NCBI RefSeq assembly: GCF_018449515.1
Contig: NZ_JAAVUQ010000008.1
Span: 227,567-291,566 of the forward strand
Direction of reading: 5' to 3'
DNA: 64,000 bases
Source: Caballeronia sp. dw_19
GTDB lineage: Bacteria > Pseudomonadota > Gammaproteobacteria > Burkholderiales > Burkholderiaceae
Numbering within the stretch: position 1 is the stretch's first letter; each line of letters begins with the position of its first letter. The translations under genes were made by a program, and so were the position numbers. Below, piece after piece: positions 43,495 to 52,617 of the stretch. The notes beneath the pieces are model-generated. The model was given only the letters and a program-made list of their open reading frames with translations, was not told where the DNA came from and did not search any database.

Positions 43495-44673
43495 ATGAAT
43501 TCCCACAAGGTCGTGGTCGAAAACCTGTGCAAGGTGTTCGGCACGAGCCCGAAGCAGGCGATCGACATGCTTGCCGGCGGCGCAACGAAGGAAGAAGTTT
43601 TCGCCCGCACCGGACAGATTGTCGGCGTCCATAACGTGTCCTTCGAAGTGAAGGAAGGCGAGATTTTCGTGCTGATGGGCTTGTCGGGTTCAGGCAAATC
43701 GACACTGATCCGCCTCATCAACCGGCTGGTCGAGCCGACTGCCGGCAAGGTGCTGATCGATGGCCGCGACGTGGCTTCCGTCCCGCGTTCCGAACTGACG
43801 TCGCTGCGCCGCAAAGACATGAGCATGGTGTTCCAGTCATTCGCGCTCATGCCGCAACGCACGGTGCTGTCGAACGCGGCGTTCGGGCTTGAAGTGGCGG
43901 GCATCGGGCGCAAGGAACGCGAGAAACGCGCGATGGCCGTGCTCGAGCAAGTGGGTCTGGCGCCGTTCGCGCAGAAGCTGCCGGCGCAGTTGTCGGGCGG
44001 GATGCAGCAGCGCGTGGGGCTCGCGCGGGCGCTGGCCGTGAACCCGTCGCTGATGATCATGGACGAGGCGTTCTCCGCGCTCGATCCGCTCAAACGCAAG
44101 GAAATGCAGAACGTGCTGCTCGATCTGCAACGCGAACAGCAGCGCACGATCATGTTCGTGTCGCACGATCTGGAGGAAGCGCTGCGCATTGGTACGCGGA
44201 TCGCGATCATGGAAGGCGGCAAGGTCGTGCAGATCGGCACGCCGCAGGAAATCATCTCGAACCCCGCCGACGACTACGTGCGCGCGTTCTTCGAAGGAAT
44301 CGACACCAGCCGTTACCTGACCGCCGGCGACCTGATGCAGACGGACGTGGTGCCGTTGATGAAGCACGGTTCGCAGATCGATGCATCGAGCGTTTCGCAG
44401 GCGCTCAACGGCAGCGCCGACTACGCGTTCGTGATGGACCACGAGCGCAAGATCCGCGGTTTCGTGTGCCGCGATGCGATCGGCCAGGCGTCGCCGGAAA
44501 TCAATCTTATCGAATGCATCCAGCGCACCACGCCGCTTGATATTGTCGTCAGCCGGGTGGTCGCCAGCCGTGCACCGCTGCCGGTAGTGGAAGCGGACGG
44601 ATCGTATTGTGGTTCGGTCAACAAGACGAATGTTCTCAAGGCCCTGACTCGGCATCGAGGTTCCCATGTCTGA
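43495..44673 (+). CDS. choV: Choline/quaternary-amine ABC transporter ATP-binding protein
   Basis: A 392-residue ATPase of the ProV/OpuAA class, the length usual for ChoV. Walker A is GLSGSGKST (about residues 62-70), the Q-loop lies in VFQSFALMPQ, the signature is LSGGMQQRV and Walker B is LMIMDEAFSALDP, with the switch histidine in FVSHDLEEA. The N-terminal KVFGTSPKQAIDMLAGGATKEE segment is typical of quaternary-amine transporters. The C-terminal ~100 residues form a CBS-type regulatory region (TAGDLMQTDVVPLM). The next gene, choW, overlaps its end by eight bases. The ATG has AGGAGA upstream. Confidence 0.92.
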   Translation: MNSHKVVVENLCKVFGTSPKQAIDMLAGGATKEEVFARTGQIVGVHNVSFEVKEGEIFVLMGLSGSGKSTLIRLINRLVEPTAGKVLIDGRDVASVPRSELTSLRRKDMSMVFQSFALMPQRTVLSNAAFGLEVAGIGRKEREKRAMAVLEQVGLAPFAQKLPAQLSGGMQQRVGLARALAVNPSLMIMDEAFSALDPLKRKEMQNVLLDLQREQQRTIMFVSHDLEEALRIGTRIAIMEGGKVVQIGTPQEIISNPADDYVRAFFEGIDTSRYLTAGDLMQTDVVPLMKHGSQIDASSVSQALNGSADYAFVMDHERKIRGFVCRDAIGQASPEINLIECIQRTTPLDIVVSRVVASRAPLPVVEADGSYCGSVNKTNVLKALTRHRGSHV

Positions 44674-45568
44674 AATTATCCCGCTCGGCACGTGGGTCGA
44701 TCACGGTGTCAAATACCTGCTCGACCACGATGCAAACACCTTCGACGCGATCGGCAAAGTCATCGAGAGCTTTGCGGCGCTGGTCGAACACGGCCTGCAG
44801 GCCATTCCGATGTGGCTGATGATGGCGATCTTCGTCGGCATCGGCTTGTGGCGCGTCGGCTGGCGGTTTGCGCTATTCACGCTGCTGTCGTTGCTGCTGA
44901 TCTATGCGACGGGCTTCTGGGACGAGATGGTGATCACGCTCGGCCTCACGCTGTCCGCCACGCTGATCAGTTTGTTGCTTGGCATTCCGCTTGGGATCTG
45001 GACGGCGAAGAGCAAGACCATCGAGACGATCGTGCGTCCGGTGCTCGACCTGATGCAGACCATGCCCGCGTTCGTGTACCTGATTCCGGCAGCCATGCTG
45101 TTCGGTCTTGGCCGCGTGCCGGGGATCTTGTCGACGGTTATCTTTGCCATGCCGCCCGCCGTGCGTCTGACGTCGCTCGGTATCAAGCATGTCAACCGCG
45201 AGATCGTGGAGGCGGGTCAGGCGTTCGGCTGCACGCCGTGGCAACTGCTGTACAAGGTGCAGTTTCCGAACGCGCTGCCGTCCATCATGACCGGCGTCAA
45301 CCAGACCATCATGATGGCGCTGTCGATGGTCATCATTGCGTCGATGGTCGGCGCAGGCGGTCTTGGCAACGACGTGCTGGCGAGTATTCAGCGGCTGGAC
45401 ATTGGGCTTGGGTTTGAGAGCGGCTTGTCGGTGGTGTTGCTCGCGATCATTCTTGACCGCATCACGGAAAGTTTTGGCCGGTCGCCGGGTATGGCGCGGG
45501 CGCCGTTGTTGTCGGGCATTCGCAGCGTGATGCGCGTGCGCCGTGCGCCGGCTACGCAGCGAGGTTGA
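44666..45568 (+). CDS. choW: Choline/quaternary-amine ABC transporter permease
   Basis: A 300-residue inner-membrane permease of the ProW/OpuAB type with about six to seven spans. The conserved cytoplasmic coupling segment is EAGQAFGCTPWQLLYKVQFPNALPSIMTGVNQ, and QTMPAFVYLIPAAMLFGLG and SMVGAGGLGNDVL are typical of choline/betaine permeases. Its ATG overlaps the choV stop. It should form the membrane channel that receives choline from ChoX. The substrate-binding gene choX is not next to it: a GlxA-type regulator lies between. Confidence 0.92.
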   Translation: MSEIIPLGTWVDHGVKYLLDHDANTFDAIGKVIESFAALVEHGLQAIPMWLMMAIFVGIGLWRVGWRFALFTLLSLLLIYATGFWDEMVITLGLTLSATLISLLLGIPLGIWTAKSKTIETIVRPVLDLMQTMPAFVYLIPAAMLFGLGRVPGILSTVIFAMPPAVRLTSLGIKHVNREIVEAGQAFGCTPWQLLYKVQFPNALPSIMTGVNQTIMMALSMVIIASMVGAGGLGNDVLASIQRLDIGLGFESGLSVVLLAIILDRITESFGRSPGMARAPLLSGIRSVMRVRRAPATQRG

Positions 45569-45645
45569 GCAGCAGAATCAAGCATCAGATGAGCGATTAG
45601 ATCAGGCAGCGAAGTAGAGGCCAGGGCCCCAAGGATAAAAACCCG

Positions 45646-46650
45646 ATGAAACGCGACGCGATGGTGCCGAACCGGATTCATCCTGCTGAGAATTCACCGT
45701 TATCGAAGCTGGCGCACTTCGGGTTCCTGACGTTGCCTAATTTTTCGATGATCGCGTTCACCAGCGCGATCGAAGTGTTACGCATGGCGAACTATGTTGG
45801 CCGGGCGGAGCACTACACGTGGTCGGTGATCACGCCGGACGGTGAACCGGCGCGTGCGAGCAACGGCATTACCGTGAAGCCGACTAAAACGCTGGCTGAA
45901 GCGGGCATGCCGGATGTGTTGATCGTGTGCGCGGGCTGGCATGTGCGCGATTACGTGGATGACAAGGTGATCGCGTTGCTGCAGCACGTCGCGGCGCAAG
46001 GCGTGCCGCTTGGCGGCGTGTGCACGGGTCCGTATGCGTTGCTCGCGGCGAACTTGCTGGATGGGTATCGATGCACGGTGCATTGGGAGGACATGTCGCC
46101 GTTGCACAAGCGTTTCCCCGATGTGCGATTCGCCGATGAACTCTTTGTGATCGATCGTGATCGCGTGACCTGCACGGGCGGGACCGCGCCGCTTGACCTC
46201 ATGCTGAACCTGGTTGGCCAGCGGCTTGGTCAGGCGCACGCGGCGCAGGTGTCCGAGCAGTTCATTGTGGAGCGCATTCGCGGCACGACGGATTACCAGC
46301 ATATTCCCGTCGATGCCCGCGTCGGATTTTCGCGTGCTGAGTTGATTGAAGTGGTGCGGCTGATGGAGGCGAACATTGAAGAGCCTTTGTCGCTTGAGGA
46401 GCTTGCGCGGCTGGTGAAGCTTTCGCAGCGTCATTTGCAGCGCATGTTCAAGATGTTCCTGAGTGTTTCGCCGACGCATTATTACCTCACGTTGCGGCTG
46501 CGGCGAGCGCGCGAGTTGTTACGTAATACCGATGCATCGATCTCGCGTGTGACGGCCGTGTGCGGCTTTCATTCGCCGTGTCATTTCAGCAAGGCGTACC
46601 GCGCGCAGTTTGGCCACGCGCCGAGTATTGAGCGCAGGCAATCGGCTTGA
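45646..46650 (+). CDS. GlxA-family AraC-type regulator (GbdR/CdhR-like)
   Basis: A 334-residue activator with an N-terminal DJ-1/PfpI-like sensor domain (about residues 25-205: HFGFLTLPNFSMIAFTSAIE, VLIVCAGWHVRDYVD, GVCTGPYALLAANLLDG with the cysteine at the nucleophile position) and a C-terminal AraC double helix-turn-helix (about 235-330: PLSLEELARLVKLSQRHLQR, SPTHYYLTLRLRRARELL, VTAVCGFHSPCHFSKAYRAQF). The subgroup resembles GbdR and CdhR, which control glycine betaine and carnitine catabolism in pseudomonads. It lies inside the transporter locus, between choW and choX, so it probably regulates choline or betaine genes. Start ATG at 45646; AAGGAT is upstream. Confidence 0.88.
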   Translation: MKRDAMVPNRIHPAENSPLSKLAHFGFLTLPNFSMIAFTSAIEVLRMANYVGRAEHYTWSVITPDGEPARASNGITVKPTKTLAEAGMPDVLIVCAGWHVRDYVDDKVIALLQHVAAQGVPLGGVCTGPYALLAANLLDGYRCTVHWEDMSPLHKRFPDVRFADELFVIDRDRVTCTGGTAPLDLMLNLVGQRLGQAHAAQVSEQFIVERIRGTTDYQHIPVDARVGFSRAELIEVVRLMEANIEEPLSLEELARLVKLSQRHLQRMFKMFLSVSPTHYYLTLRLRRARELLRNTDASISRVTAVCGFHSPCHFSKAYRAQFGHAPSIERRQSA

Positions 46651-46727
46651 TGATCCATTTTCAGACGTGGTGCGCTCATTGGGGCGCGGCATCGTCGTGT
46701 CTGGTGGTTTCCAAAATAGGGAGAAAC

Positions 46728-47681
46728 ATGAAACTTCACGGAATCGCGTCGTCGTGCGCGCTGGTTGTCTTGCTGAATATCACGATGTCCGGCGGCGCGT
46801 TTGCGTCTGATCCGGCCACGTGTCAGAACGTCCGTTTCGCCGATGTAGGCTGGACCGATATTGCCGCGACCACGGGTCTGGCGACCACCGTGCTGCAGGG
46901 CCTTGGATATAAACCGACGAAGACCATCGCGTCGGTGCCTATTACTTTTGCCGGTATCAAGAACAAGCAGATCGACGTATTCCTGGGTTACTGGTCGCCG
47001 ACGATGGACCCCATTGTCGAGCCGTTCCAGAAAGCGGGGCAGGTGAAGGTATTGGCGGCGCCTAACCTGACGGGCGCGAAGTACACGTTGGCGGTTCCGG
47101 ACTATGCGTATAACGGCGGCCTGAAGTCATTCGCCGATATTGCCAAGAACTACGACAAGCTTGACGGCAAGATCTACGGTATTGAGCCGGGTAATGACGG
47201 CAATGCGTTGATCAAGAAGATGATCGATTCGAATCAGTATGGGCTTGGCAAGTTCAAGATGGTGGAGTCGAGCGAGGCGGGCATGCTGGTGGAAGTGGGC
47301 CGTGCGATTCGCGAGAAGAAGTGGATTGTGTTTCTGGGTTGGGAACCGCATCCGATGAACGTGACGATGAAGATTGATTATCTGAGTGGTGGGGATGACG
47401 TGTTCGGGCCGAACTATGGTGAGGCCAAGGTGTTGACGGTGACGCCGCCGGATTATGCTGCGCGATGCCCGAATGTGGCGAAGCTGGTTGATAATTTGCG
47501 GTTCTCGACGGACATTGAGAATCATGTGATGACGCCGATCATGAACAAGACTGATCCGAATGTCGCGGCCAAGCAGTGGCTGAAGGCGAATCCGGCTGTG
47601 CTGGATAAGTGGCTGGCGGGGGTGAAGACGTTTGACGGCAAGGACGGGTTGCCGGTTGTGAGGGCTTACGTAGCACAGTGA
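46728..47681 (+). CDS. choX: Choline ABC transporter periplasmic substrate-binding protein
   Basis: A 317-residue periplasmic protein with a signal peptide (about residues 1-26, ending GGAFAS). It closely follows the ChoX sequence pattern: VRFADVGWTDIAATTGLA, IDVFLGYWSPTMDP, LTGAKYTLAVP, KIYGIEPGNDGNALI and IVFLGWEPHPMN. The four aromatic-box residues that hold the trimethylammonium group in ChoX are present (W42, W89, Y119, W205 in this numbering). It delivers choline to ChoVW. The ATG at 46728 has GGGAGA before it, 77 bases after the GbdR-like regulator. A large repeat element begins 66 bases beyond the stop. Confidence 0.93.
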   Translation: MKLHGIASSCALVVLLNITMSGGAFASDPATCQNVRFADVGWTDIAATTGLATTVLQGLGYKPTKTIASVPITFAGIKNKQIDVFLGYWSPTMDPIVEPFQKAGQVKVLAAPNLTGAKYTLAVPDYAYNGGLKSFADIAKNYDKLDGKIYGIEPGNDGNALIKKMIDSNQYGLGKFKMVESSEAGMLVEVGRAIREKKWIVFLGWEPHPMNVTMKIDYLSGGDDVFGPNYGEAKVLTVTPPDYAARCPNVAKLVDNLRFSTDIENHVMTPIMNKTDPNVAAKQWLKANPAVLDKWLAGVKTFDGKDGLPVVRAYVAQ

Positions 47682-47747
47682 GGGTTGCTCGCGCCGGTGG
47701 ACCGAGGGGGTTTGCTGGTGCGAGTGGGTGGGTTTGGTGGTTTGGTG

Positions 47748-48070
47748 GTTAGCGGTTGGGGTCAGTGCCGGGGTGGTGGTTTCGGTGTTAGTGGTCAGGG
47801 GTCAATGCTGGGTTGCTGCTTTCAGCGTTAGCGGTCTGCGAGAGTCGGATTTTCTCTTTATCACTATTAGCCACTGTGCGTGGCGGCACGTCATTTCTTT
47901 GTCCAAAGCGACAAAGAAACGAAGCAAAGAAAGCGCTTTTAAACAAGCTACCCTAAGTGTCCACAGCGTGCGGTTTCTATTCATAGGTGCCCCAAAAGCA
48001 CGGTGCTCGCCAGAGCCACCGGTGTTTGAACCCCTCCTTCTCGCGAATCCTGACACGAACACGCTTCGCC
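47748..48070 (+). repeat. 3'-end repeat element, copy A (after choX)
   Basis: This is the left arm of a large inverted repeat whose other arm is 48390-48768. It opens with short GC-skewed units like GTTAGYGGTCGGGGTCARTG, then a roughly 250-base core about 95% identical to the reverse complement of copy B. The core carries a hairpin, TTTCTTTGTC (47894-47903) and GACAAAGAAA (47910-47919), and ends GAACCCCTCCTTC. A third copy begins near 63875. No transposase or terminal-target duplication is visible. Open frames in it are not credible genes. Confidence 0.9.
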
Positions 48071-48389
48071 CCGTACGCCCTCGGGCAAGCACATTTGCTA
48101 AGGAATCCGAACGGCCCTACGGGTATTTACGGCTCCGGTTTTGACGGGTTAGCTACCTGGTCTGTGTGACCGTATTCATTGGCCACAGCTTGATGCGTGT
48201 TTGTGTTTACTGCTTCAGTTTTTGTGAATTGGCTGCGCGTTCTGTACAGCTATTTTCGTCGGTTACGGCCTTACGCATTCTGCAGCATCGTTTCTTGGCG
48301 GGTTGGCTACATGGTTCGTTATGCATACAAATTTGGAGGGTGGTTCACGCGGATAGCGCGGGGTGGTCCTTGGGCAGGTTCAATCACTG
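48071..48389. other. Spacer between inverted repeat copies A and B
   Basis: No gene is supported in this 320 bases. Its base composition is closer to 50% GC than the flanking genes. It is unique in the window as far as I can see. Confidence 0.4.
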
Positions 48390-48768
48390 GTGGCGAAGCG
48401 TGTGGGTATCCGTGTTCGGAGAAGGAGGGGTTCACACATCCGTCGCTCTGGCGAGCACCGTGCTTTTGGGGCACCTATGAATACAAACAGCACGCTGTGG
48501 ACACTTAGGGTAGCGTGGTTGAAAGCGCTTTCTTTGCTTCGTTTCTTTGTCGCTTTGGACAAAGAAATGACGTGCCGCCACGCACAGTGGCTAACAGTGA
48601 TAAAGAGAAAATCCAACTCTCGCAGACCGCTAAGGCCGAAAGCAGCAACCCGGCATTGACTCCGACCGCTAACCCCGGAACCTAACACCCTGGCACTGAC
48701 CCCGACCACTAACCCCCGAGAACCGACCACTAACCCCCGAGAACCGACCACCCCGACCGCCAACCCCC
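48390..48768 (-). repeat. 3'-end repeat element, copy B (after the second GlxA-type gene)
   Basis: On the minus strand this matches copy A in order and orientation relative to its upstream gene: short GTTAGYGGTCGGGG-type units, then the conserved core with the TTTCTTTGTC/GACAAAGAAA hairpin (48542-48567), ending GAACCCCTCCTTC at 48421-48433. It starts 45 bases after the stop codon of the gene at 48814-49920. A 21-base unit is tandemly duplicated near 48706-48745. Confidence 0.9.
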
Positions 48769-48813
48769 AAACCATGCCCCCCCGCCCAACCCCCGAACAG
48801 TGCGAACGCCCCC

Positions 48814-49920
48814 CTAAATAGCCCGCGCCCGCCCCGGAAAAGTCTCATCAAAATCCGCGGCAAGGTCGAGCGTCGCAACGCTCGCTGCATCGTCCGCCGC
48901 TGCCGTGCCACGCTGCTCCCGATACATCATCGGCGCAAGCCCGAACTGCTTCCTGAACTCCCGCCCCAAATGCGACGCATCAGAAAAACCGCAACTCGAT
49001 GCAATGTCCGCAACCGTCTTGTCCGAACTCGTCAGCAACCACGCAGCCGTGCGCAACCGAACCTGCTTCGCATAAGCCTGCGGCGCCTTGCCGGTCTCCG
49101 CCTTGAACAAACGCTCCAACTGCCGCGTCGATAAATCCAGCTTGTGCGCAAGCTCATCGAGCGTCAACGAACGCCCCACATGCTGCTCCATCAGCAAGAT
49201 CGCGCGCTTCACTTTCGGATGCGTGGCAGGCGCAAGCCCCGGCGGATGCGGCTGCGGCGCATTGCCCTTCTGCATGTCGTCCACCAGCAAAATGCGCAAC
49301 GCCTTTTGTATCGTGGCAGCCTCGAAATGGCGCAGCAAAATGGCCGCGGCGACATCAATCGATGCCCGTCCGCCCGAACACGTAATGCGCCGGTGATCCG
49401 TCACAAACAAACGATCTGCGACCAGCATCTCCTCATTCACACCCGGAAAACGCTCGACGAAATCCCAGTAGTGAAACCAGCTCACACAGATCCGATAACC
49501 CTCCAGCACGCCGGCCCGCATCAGGGAAAACACACCCGTGCAAATGCCGACAAGCGTGGCGTCCGTGGTCGCGGCGCGACGGATGAATTGCAGCGTGGCA
49601 TCGCTCGCGCCCGCGCCGGAATGCAGCAGGCCACCCACGACCACCACATAGTCGAAAGACTCAGCCTTCTCGAAGGTTTCCCAAGGCGTGATCTGGATGC
49701 CGCAACTCGCCCGCACCGGCGCAAGCGTTTCCCCAATCACACTCCATGAGCACCGAACCGGCTTGCTGAAATCGCCTTCATCAGCCGACAGGCGCAATAA
49801 ATCGACGAAGCCGGAAAATGCCGTCAACGTGAAATTCGGCAGCAACACAATGCCAAAACGGATGCGCTGTTTGGACGCCGTGTCGGGCGATTGAGGGGGA
49901 AGAAGGTCAGCGGGATTCAT
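48814..49920 (-). CDS. GlxA-family AraC-type transcriptional regulator
   Basis: A 368-residue regulator with the same architecture as the gene at 45646 but a different subgroup. The DJ-1/PfpI-like domain (about residues 20-205) has FGIVLLPNFTLTAFSGFVD, VVVVGGLLHSG and GICTGVFSLMRAGVLEG with the cysteine; the AraC domain (about 235-335) has SLTLDELAHKLDLSTRQLER, GKAPQAYAKQVRLRTAAWLL and ADIASSCGFSDASHLGREFRKQFG. A 30-residue Ala/Asp-rich tail ends the protein. The ATG is at 49918-49920. It stands between the choX repeat element and a cluster of small secreted-protein genes; its target is unknown. Confidence 0.88.
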   Translation of the reverse strand: MNPADLLPPQSPDTASKQRIRFGIVLLPNFTLTAFSGFVDLLRLSADEGDFSKPVRCSWSVIGETLAPVRASCGIQITPWETFEKAESFDYVVVVGGLLHSGAGASDATLQFIRRAATTDATLVGICTGVFSLMRAGVLEGYRICVSWFHYWDFVERFPGVNEEMLVADRLFVTDHRRITCSGGRASIDVAAAILLRHFEAATIQKALRILLVDDMQKGNAPQPHPPGLAPATHPKVKRAILLMEQHVGRSLTLDELAHKLDLSTRQLERLFKAETGKAPQAYAKQVRLRTAAWLLTSSDKTVADIASSCGFSDASHLGREFRKQFGLAPMMYREQRGTAAADDAASVATLDLAADFDETFPGRARAI

Positions 49921-50087
49921 GCGCTTGCCATTGATGTGCAGCCGTCATTCGGGCCATAGGTGACGGGCGACATGGCGGCCCGGTAATCAATCAGCATATC
50001 ACCGTCATTAACTGGTTTGAAATACCGGAATTCACGCGGGCATCGAGGCGCTCGGGATTTTTGATACCCCTTCCACATAATCCGGAA

Positions 50088-50122
50088 AGGAAAACGACTT
50101 GCCCCCTTGGTCAGGGCAAGCC
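50088..50122 (-). terminator. Probable terminator for the 44-residue His-rich protein gene
   Basis: On the minus strand CTTGCCC and GGGCAAG form a stem followed by a T-rich run (GTTTTCCTTTCC). It lies about 90 bases beyond the small gene. A second stem, ATAGCCGG/CCGGCTAT at 50130-50153, precedes it. Confidence 0.5.
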
Positions 50123-50209
50123 GTTTCCGATAGCCGGCTGCGTACCCGGCTATTTCCGAAAGCATTAAAGCGGGTTTAGTACGAGCTGGATACTGGCTTG
50201 GCGACCTGA

Positions 50210-50344
50210 TTAATGAGCAGCGTGCTTGACGTGCTTGGCCTTCGTGTATTTGTGGTGATGATGCGGCTTTGCATACGACACAGCCGGTGCAGCAACAGCC
50301 GCAACAATAAGGACCGCGAGGACTTTCTTCAGAATATTGTTCAT
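50210..50344 (-). CDS. Small secreted histidine/lysine-rich protein, 44 residues
   Basis: A short frame not easily found by length filters. The first ~25 residues are a signal peptide (MNNILKKVLAVLIVAAVAAP, then AVSYA). The mature part is only about 19 residues, with a KPHHHHKYTKAKHVKHAAH end rich in His and Lys, suggesting metal or polyanion binding in the periplasm. Similar tiny His-rich exported proteins are common in Burkholderia, though I cannot name a family. The ribosome site is weak. Terminator-like stems lie downstream. Confidence 0.7.
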   Translation of the reverse strand: MNNILKKVLAVLIVAAVAAPAVSYAKPHHHHKYTKAKHVKHAAH

Positions 50345-50575
50345 GGGGCGAACCTGATGGGCGAGAATTTGATGACGGTTGATTCAAGCGCATTCAAAAA
50401 TGCCGGCACAGTGTATCGCAGCGATTCTTCAACCCGGAAAGGGTAAATAAGACCTGCAATGAAAGTGTTGCATAACCGCCGACACGTAAATCTTGCGCCG
50501 ATTTTTCCGCCTCCGCTCCTGCCCGATTTGTTGCATTACCCCACGTACCAAGATCGAAACAGCGCCATGCTGCGC

Positions 50576-50869
50576 TTAGCTGCCTGAACCGCTAGCTGTT
50601 ACCGGGGCTCCCGGTCCACTCGGCGTTGCGGTACCCATGCCGGTTTTGGTTCCCGTCGATGAAGTCTTGGCGTGCTTCATCTTCTTCTGGTGCGACATGC
50701 CAGGATTTGCCGTCGTTCCCGCCGACTGGTTAGTGGTCTGAGCGTTGTCACCAGCCTGTAAGCCTGTGCTTGAACTCGGCGGATTGGTTTGGGCGAAAGC
50801 CGTGCTGGAGATGCAAAGTACGGCGCCGATCGCGCATGTCCTTGAGAGTGCCATTGAGAATTGCTTCAT
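50576..50869 (-). CDS. Small secreted Ser/Thr/Gly-rich protein, 97 residues
   Basis: The protein has a clear signal peptide (MKQFSMALSRTCAIGAVLCI...AFA, cleavage about residue 26) and a low-complexity mature region rich in Thr, Ser, Gly, Pro and Asn, with a basic patch (MSHQKKMKHAK). No domain is recognised. A good ribosome site (AAAGGAAA) precedes the ATG on its strand. It is in the same direction as the 44-residue His-rich gene, 231 bases apart. Confidence 0.78.
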   Translation of the reverse strand: MKQFSMALSRTCAIGAVLCISSTAFAQTNPPSSSTGLQAGDNAQTTNQSAGTTANPGMSHQKKMKHAKTSSTGTKTGMGTATPSGPGAPVTASGSGS

Positions 50870-51182
50870 GCCTGGTTTCCTTTCTGTAAGACGGGCGAGG
50901 AGACGTCCATAGGGTGTCGACTGCGGGCAAGCGGACGCTCACTAGCTTGCTCTACAGCCTGTTCAGCATGTGACGTGCCACCACCATGGCGCCGGGTTAC
51001 CCGGGCCGCCACCTGCCAGTTTTCGCCGCTGATCATCGCTAAAGCGCCTCGGCATCCACCCGCATTGCGTTACTGACGCCGCCATCCCACGTGCATGCCG
51101 TTTTTGTTCTATCAGCGGAAATTGGCGTGCGGTGCAATGGTTACCTAGCGAAATCCCATGCAGTCCACCGACAAGGCACCTC

Positions 51183-52577
51183 ATGAACGTCAGCGTTTTC
51201 GATCTGTTCAAGATCGGCATCGGTCCGTCAAGTTCGCATACGGTCGGCCCGATGATCGCAGCGTGCCGCTTTGCTTCGCATATCGAGGACGCGAACCTGC
51301 TCGCGTTCGTGCGCCGCGTGCGGGTAGATCTGTTCGGCTCGTTGGGCGCAACCGGCAAGGGCCACGGTACCGATAAAGCCGTGCTGCTTGGACTCGAAGG
51401 CAATCTCCCCGACTCGATCGATCCGGATGCGATCGAACCGCGTCTGCGGGAGATCCGCGAGTGCAAGAGCTTGAACCTGCTCGGCAAGCACACGGTTAAA
51501 TTCGACGAGCGTGAGCACATAGGGTTCTTTCGCAAGTTGATGCCGGGCGCGCCTGGATCGAACGTCGTGCATCCGAACGGCATGCGCTTCCAGGCCTTCG
51601 ATGAAAACGGCCAGCTCGTCGTCGAAAAAGAGTACTACTCGGTCGGCGGCGGTTTCGTGATCAACAGCGAGGGCACGCGCGTGAACGGCGTGCAAACCGG
51701 TGGCGAGGTGCCCCACCCATTCCGCACCGGCGACGACCTGATGCGCGTGTGCCGTGAGACGGGGTTGTCGATTGCTGAAATTACGCTGCGCAACGAATGC
51801 GCATCGCGCTCAGAGCGTGAAGTGCGTGACGGCCTGCTCGCGATCTGGCGCGTGATGGCGGCGTGCGTGGAGCGCGGCTGCAAGGTGCGAGGCGAATTGC
51901 CCGGCCCGATGCACGTGAAACGCCGCGCTGCCGACCTTTCCGCGCAGTTGCGCAAGCATTCGGAGGAGTCGTTGCGCGATCCACTCTCCATGCTCGACTG
52001 GGTCAACCTCTACGCGATGGCCGTGAACGAGGAGAACGCGGCGGGTGGCCGCGTGGTGACGGCACCCACGAACGGCGCGGCCGGCGTGATCCCTGCGGTG
52101 CTGCATTACTACGTGAAGTTCATGCACAACTCGACCGACGAGGGCATTGTCACGTTCTTGCTGACGGCGGCGGCTATCGGGATCATCTACAAGGAAACGG
52201 CGTCTATCTCCGGCGCCGAAGTGGGCTGCCAGGGTGAAGTCGGCGTGGCGTGTTCAATGGCCGCAGCAGCGCTTGCCGCCGTCATGGGCGGTACGCCGAC
52301 GCAAGTAGAAAACGCGGCCGAAATCGGTATGGAACACAACCTCGGCATGACCTGCGACCCCGTTGGCGGGCTCGTGCAGATACCCTGCATTGAACGCAAC
52401 GCGATGGGCGCGATCAAGGCGCTCAACGCGGCGCGCATGGCCATGAAGGGTGACGGTACGCACTATGTGTCGCTCGACAACGTGATCAAGACAATGCGCG
52501 AAACCGGCGCGGACATGAAGACGAAATACAAGGAGACGTCGCGCGGCGGGTTGGCCGTGAACGTCATCGAGTGCTGA
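51183..52577 (+). CDS. sdaA: L-serine ammonia-lyase (iron-sulfur type)
   Basis: A 464-residue enzyme that deaminates L-serine to pyruvate and ammonia. It is a single-chain, iron-sulfur-dependent enzyme: the N-terminal part has [19 protein letters not shown] (residues 6-24), and the C-terminal alpha domain has [37 protein letters not shown] and [19 protein letters not shown], where the cysteines bind the cluster. The ATG at 51183 begins at the conserved sequence; the longer frame to 51132 is not used. It is 40 bases before soxB in the same direction, so serine formed from sarcosine-derived glycine can pass to pyruvate. No glycine riboswitch was recognised upstream. Confidence 0.94.
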   Translation: MNVSVFDLFKIGIGPSSSHTVGPMIAACRFASHIEDANLLAFVRRVRVDLFGSLGATGKGHGTDKAVLLGLEGNLPDSIDPDAIEPRLREIRECKSLNLLGKHTVKFDEREHIGFFRKLMPGAPGSNVVHPNGMRFQAFDENGQLVVEKEYYSVGGGFVINSEGTRVNGVQTGGEVPHPFRTGDDLMRVCRETGLSIAEITLRNECASRSEREVRDGLLAIWRVMAACVERGCKVRGELPGPMHVKRRAADLSAQLRKHSEESLRDPLSMLDWVNLYAMAVNEENAAGGRVVTAPTNGAAGVIPAVLHYYVKFMHNSTDEGIVTFLLTAAAIGIIYKETASISGAEVGCQGEVGVACSMAAAALAAVMGGTPTQVENAAEIGMEHNLGMTCDPVGGLVQIPCIERNAMGAIKALNAARMAMKGDGTHYVSLDNVIKTMRETGADMKTKYKETSRGGLAVNVIEC

Positions 52578-52617
52578 TTTGAAGGTTTTGCAAGACTAAC
52601 AAGTTTAAGGAAACACC

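Noticed and set aside
48025..48045. tRNA-like GTTTGAACCCC string
   Set aside because: It is part of the repeat element and no cloverleaf surrounds it; no tRNA gene was found in the window.
47728..48659. Frames of about 100 residues inside the repeat copies
   Set aside because: The same peptide-like frames recur on both strands of the repeat, a sign of repeat sequence and not genes.
47748..48768. Insertion sequence interpretation of the large inverted repeat
   Set aside because: No transposase gene lies between the arms, no short target duplication was seen, and copy C stands alone after another gene.
50948..51182. Glycine riboswitch upstream of sdaA/sox
   Set aside because: The conserved aptamer motifs were not found in this leader.
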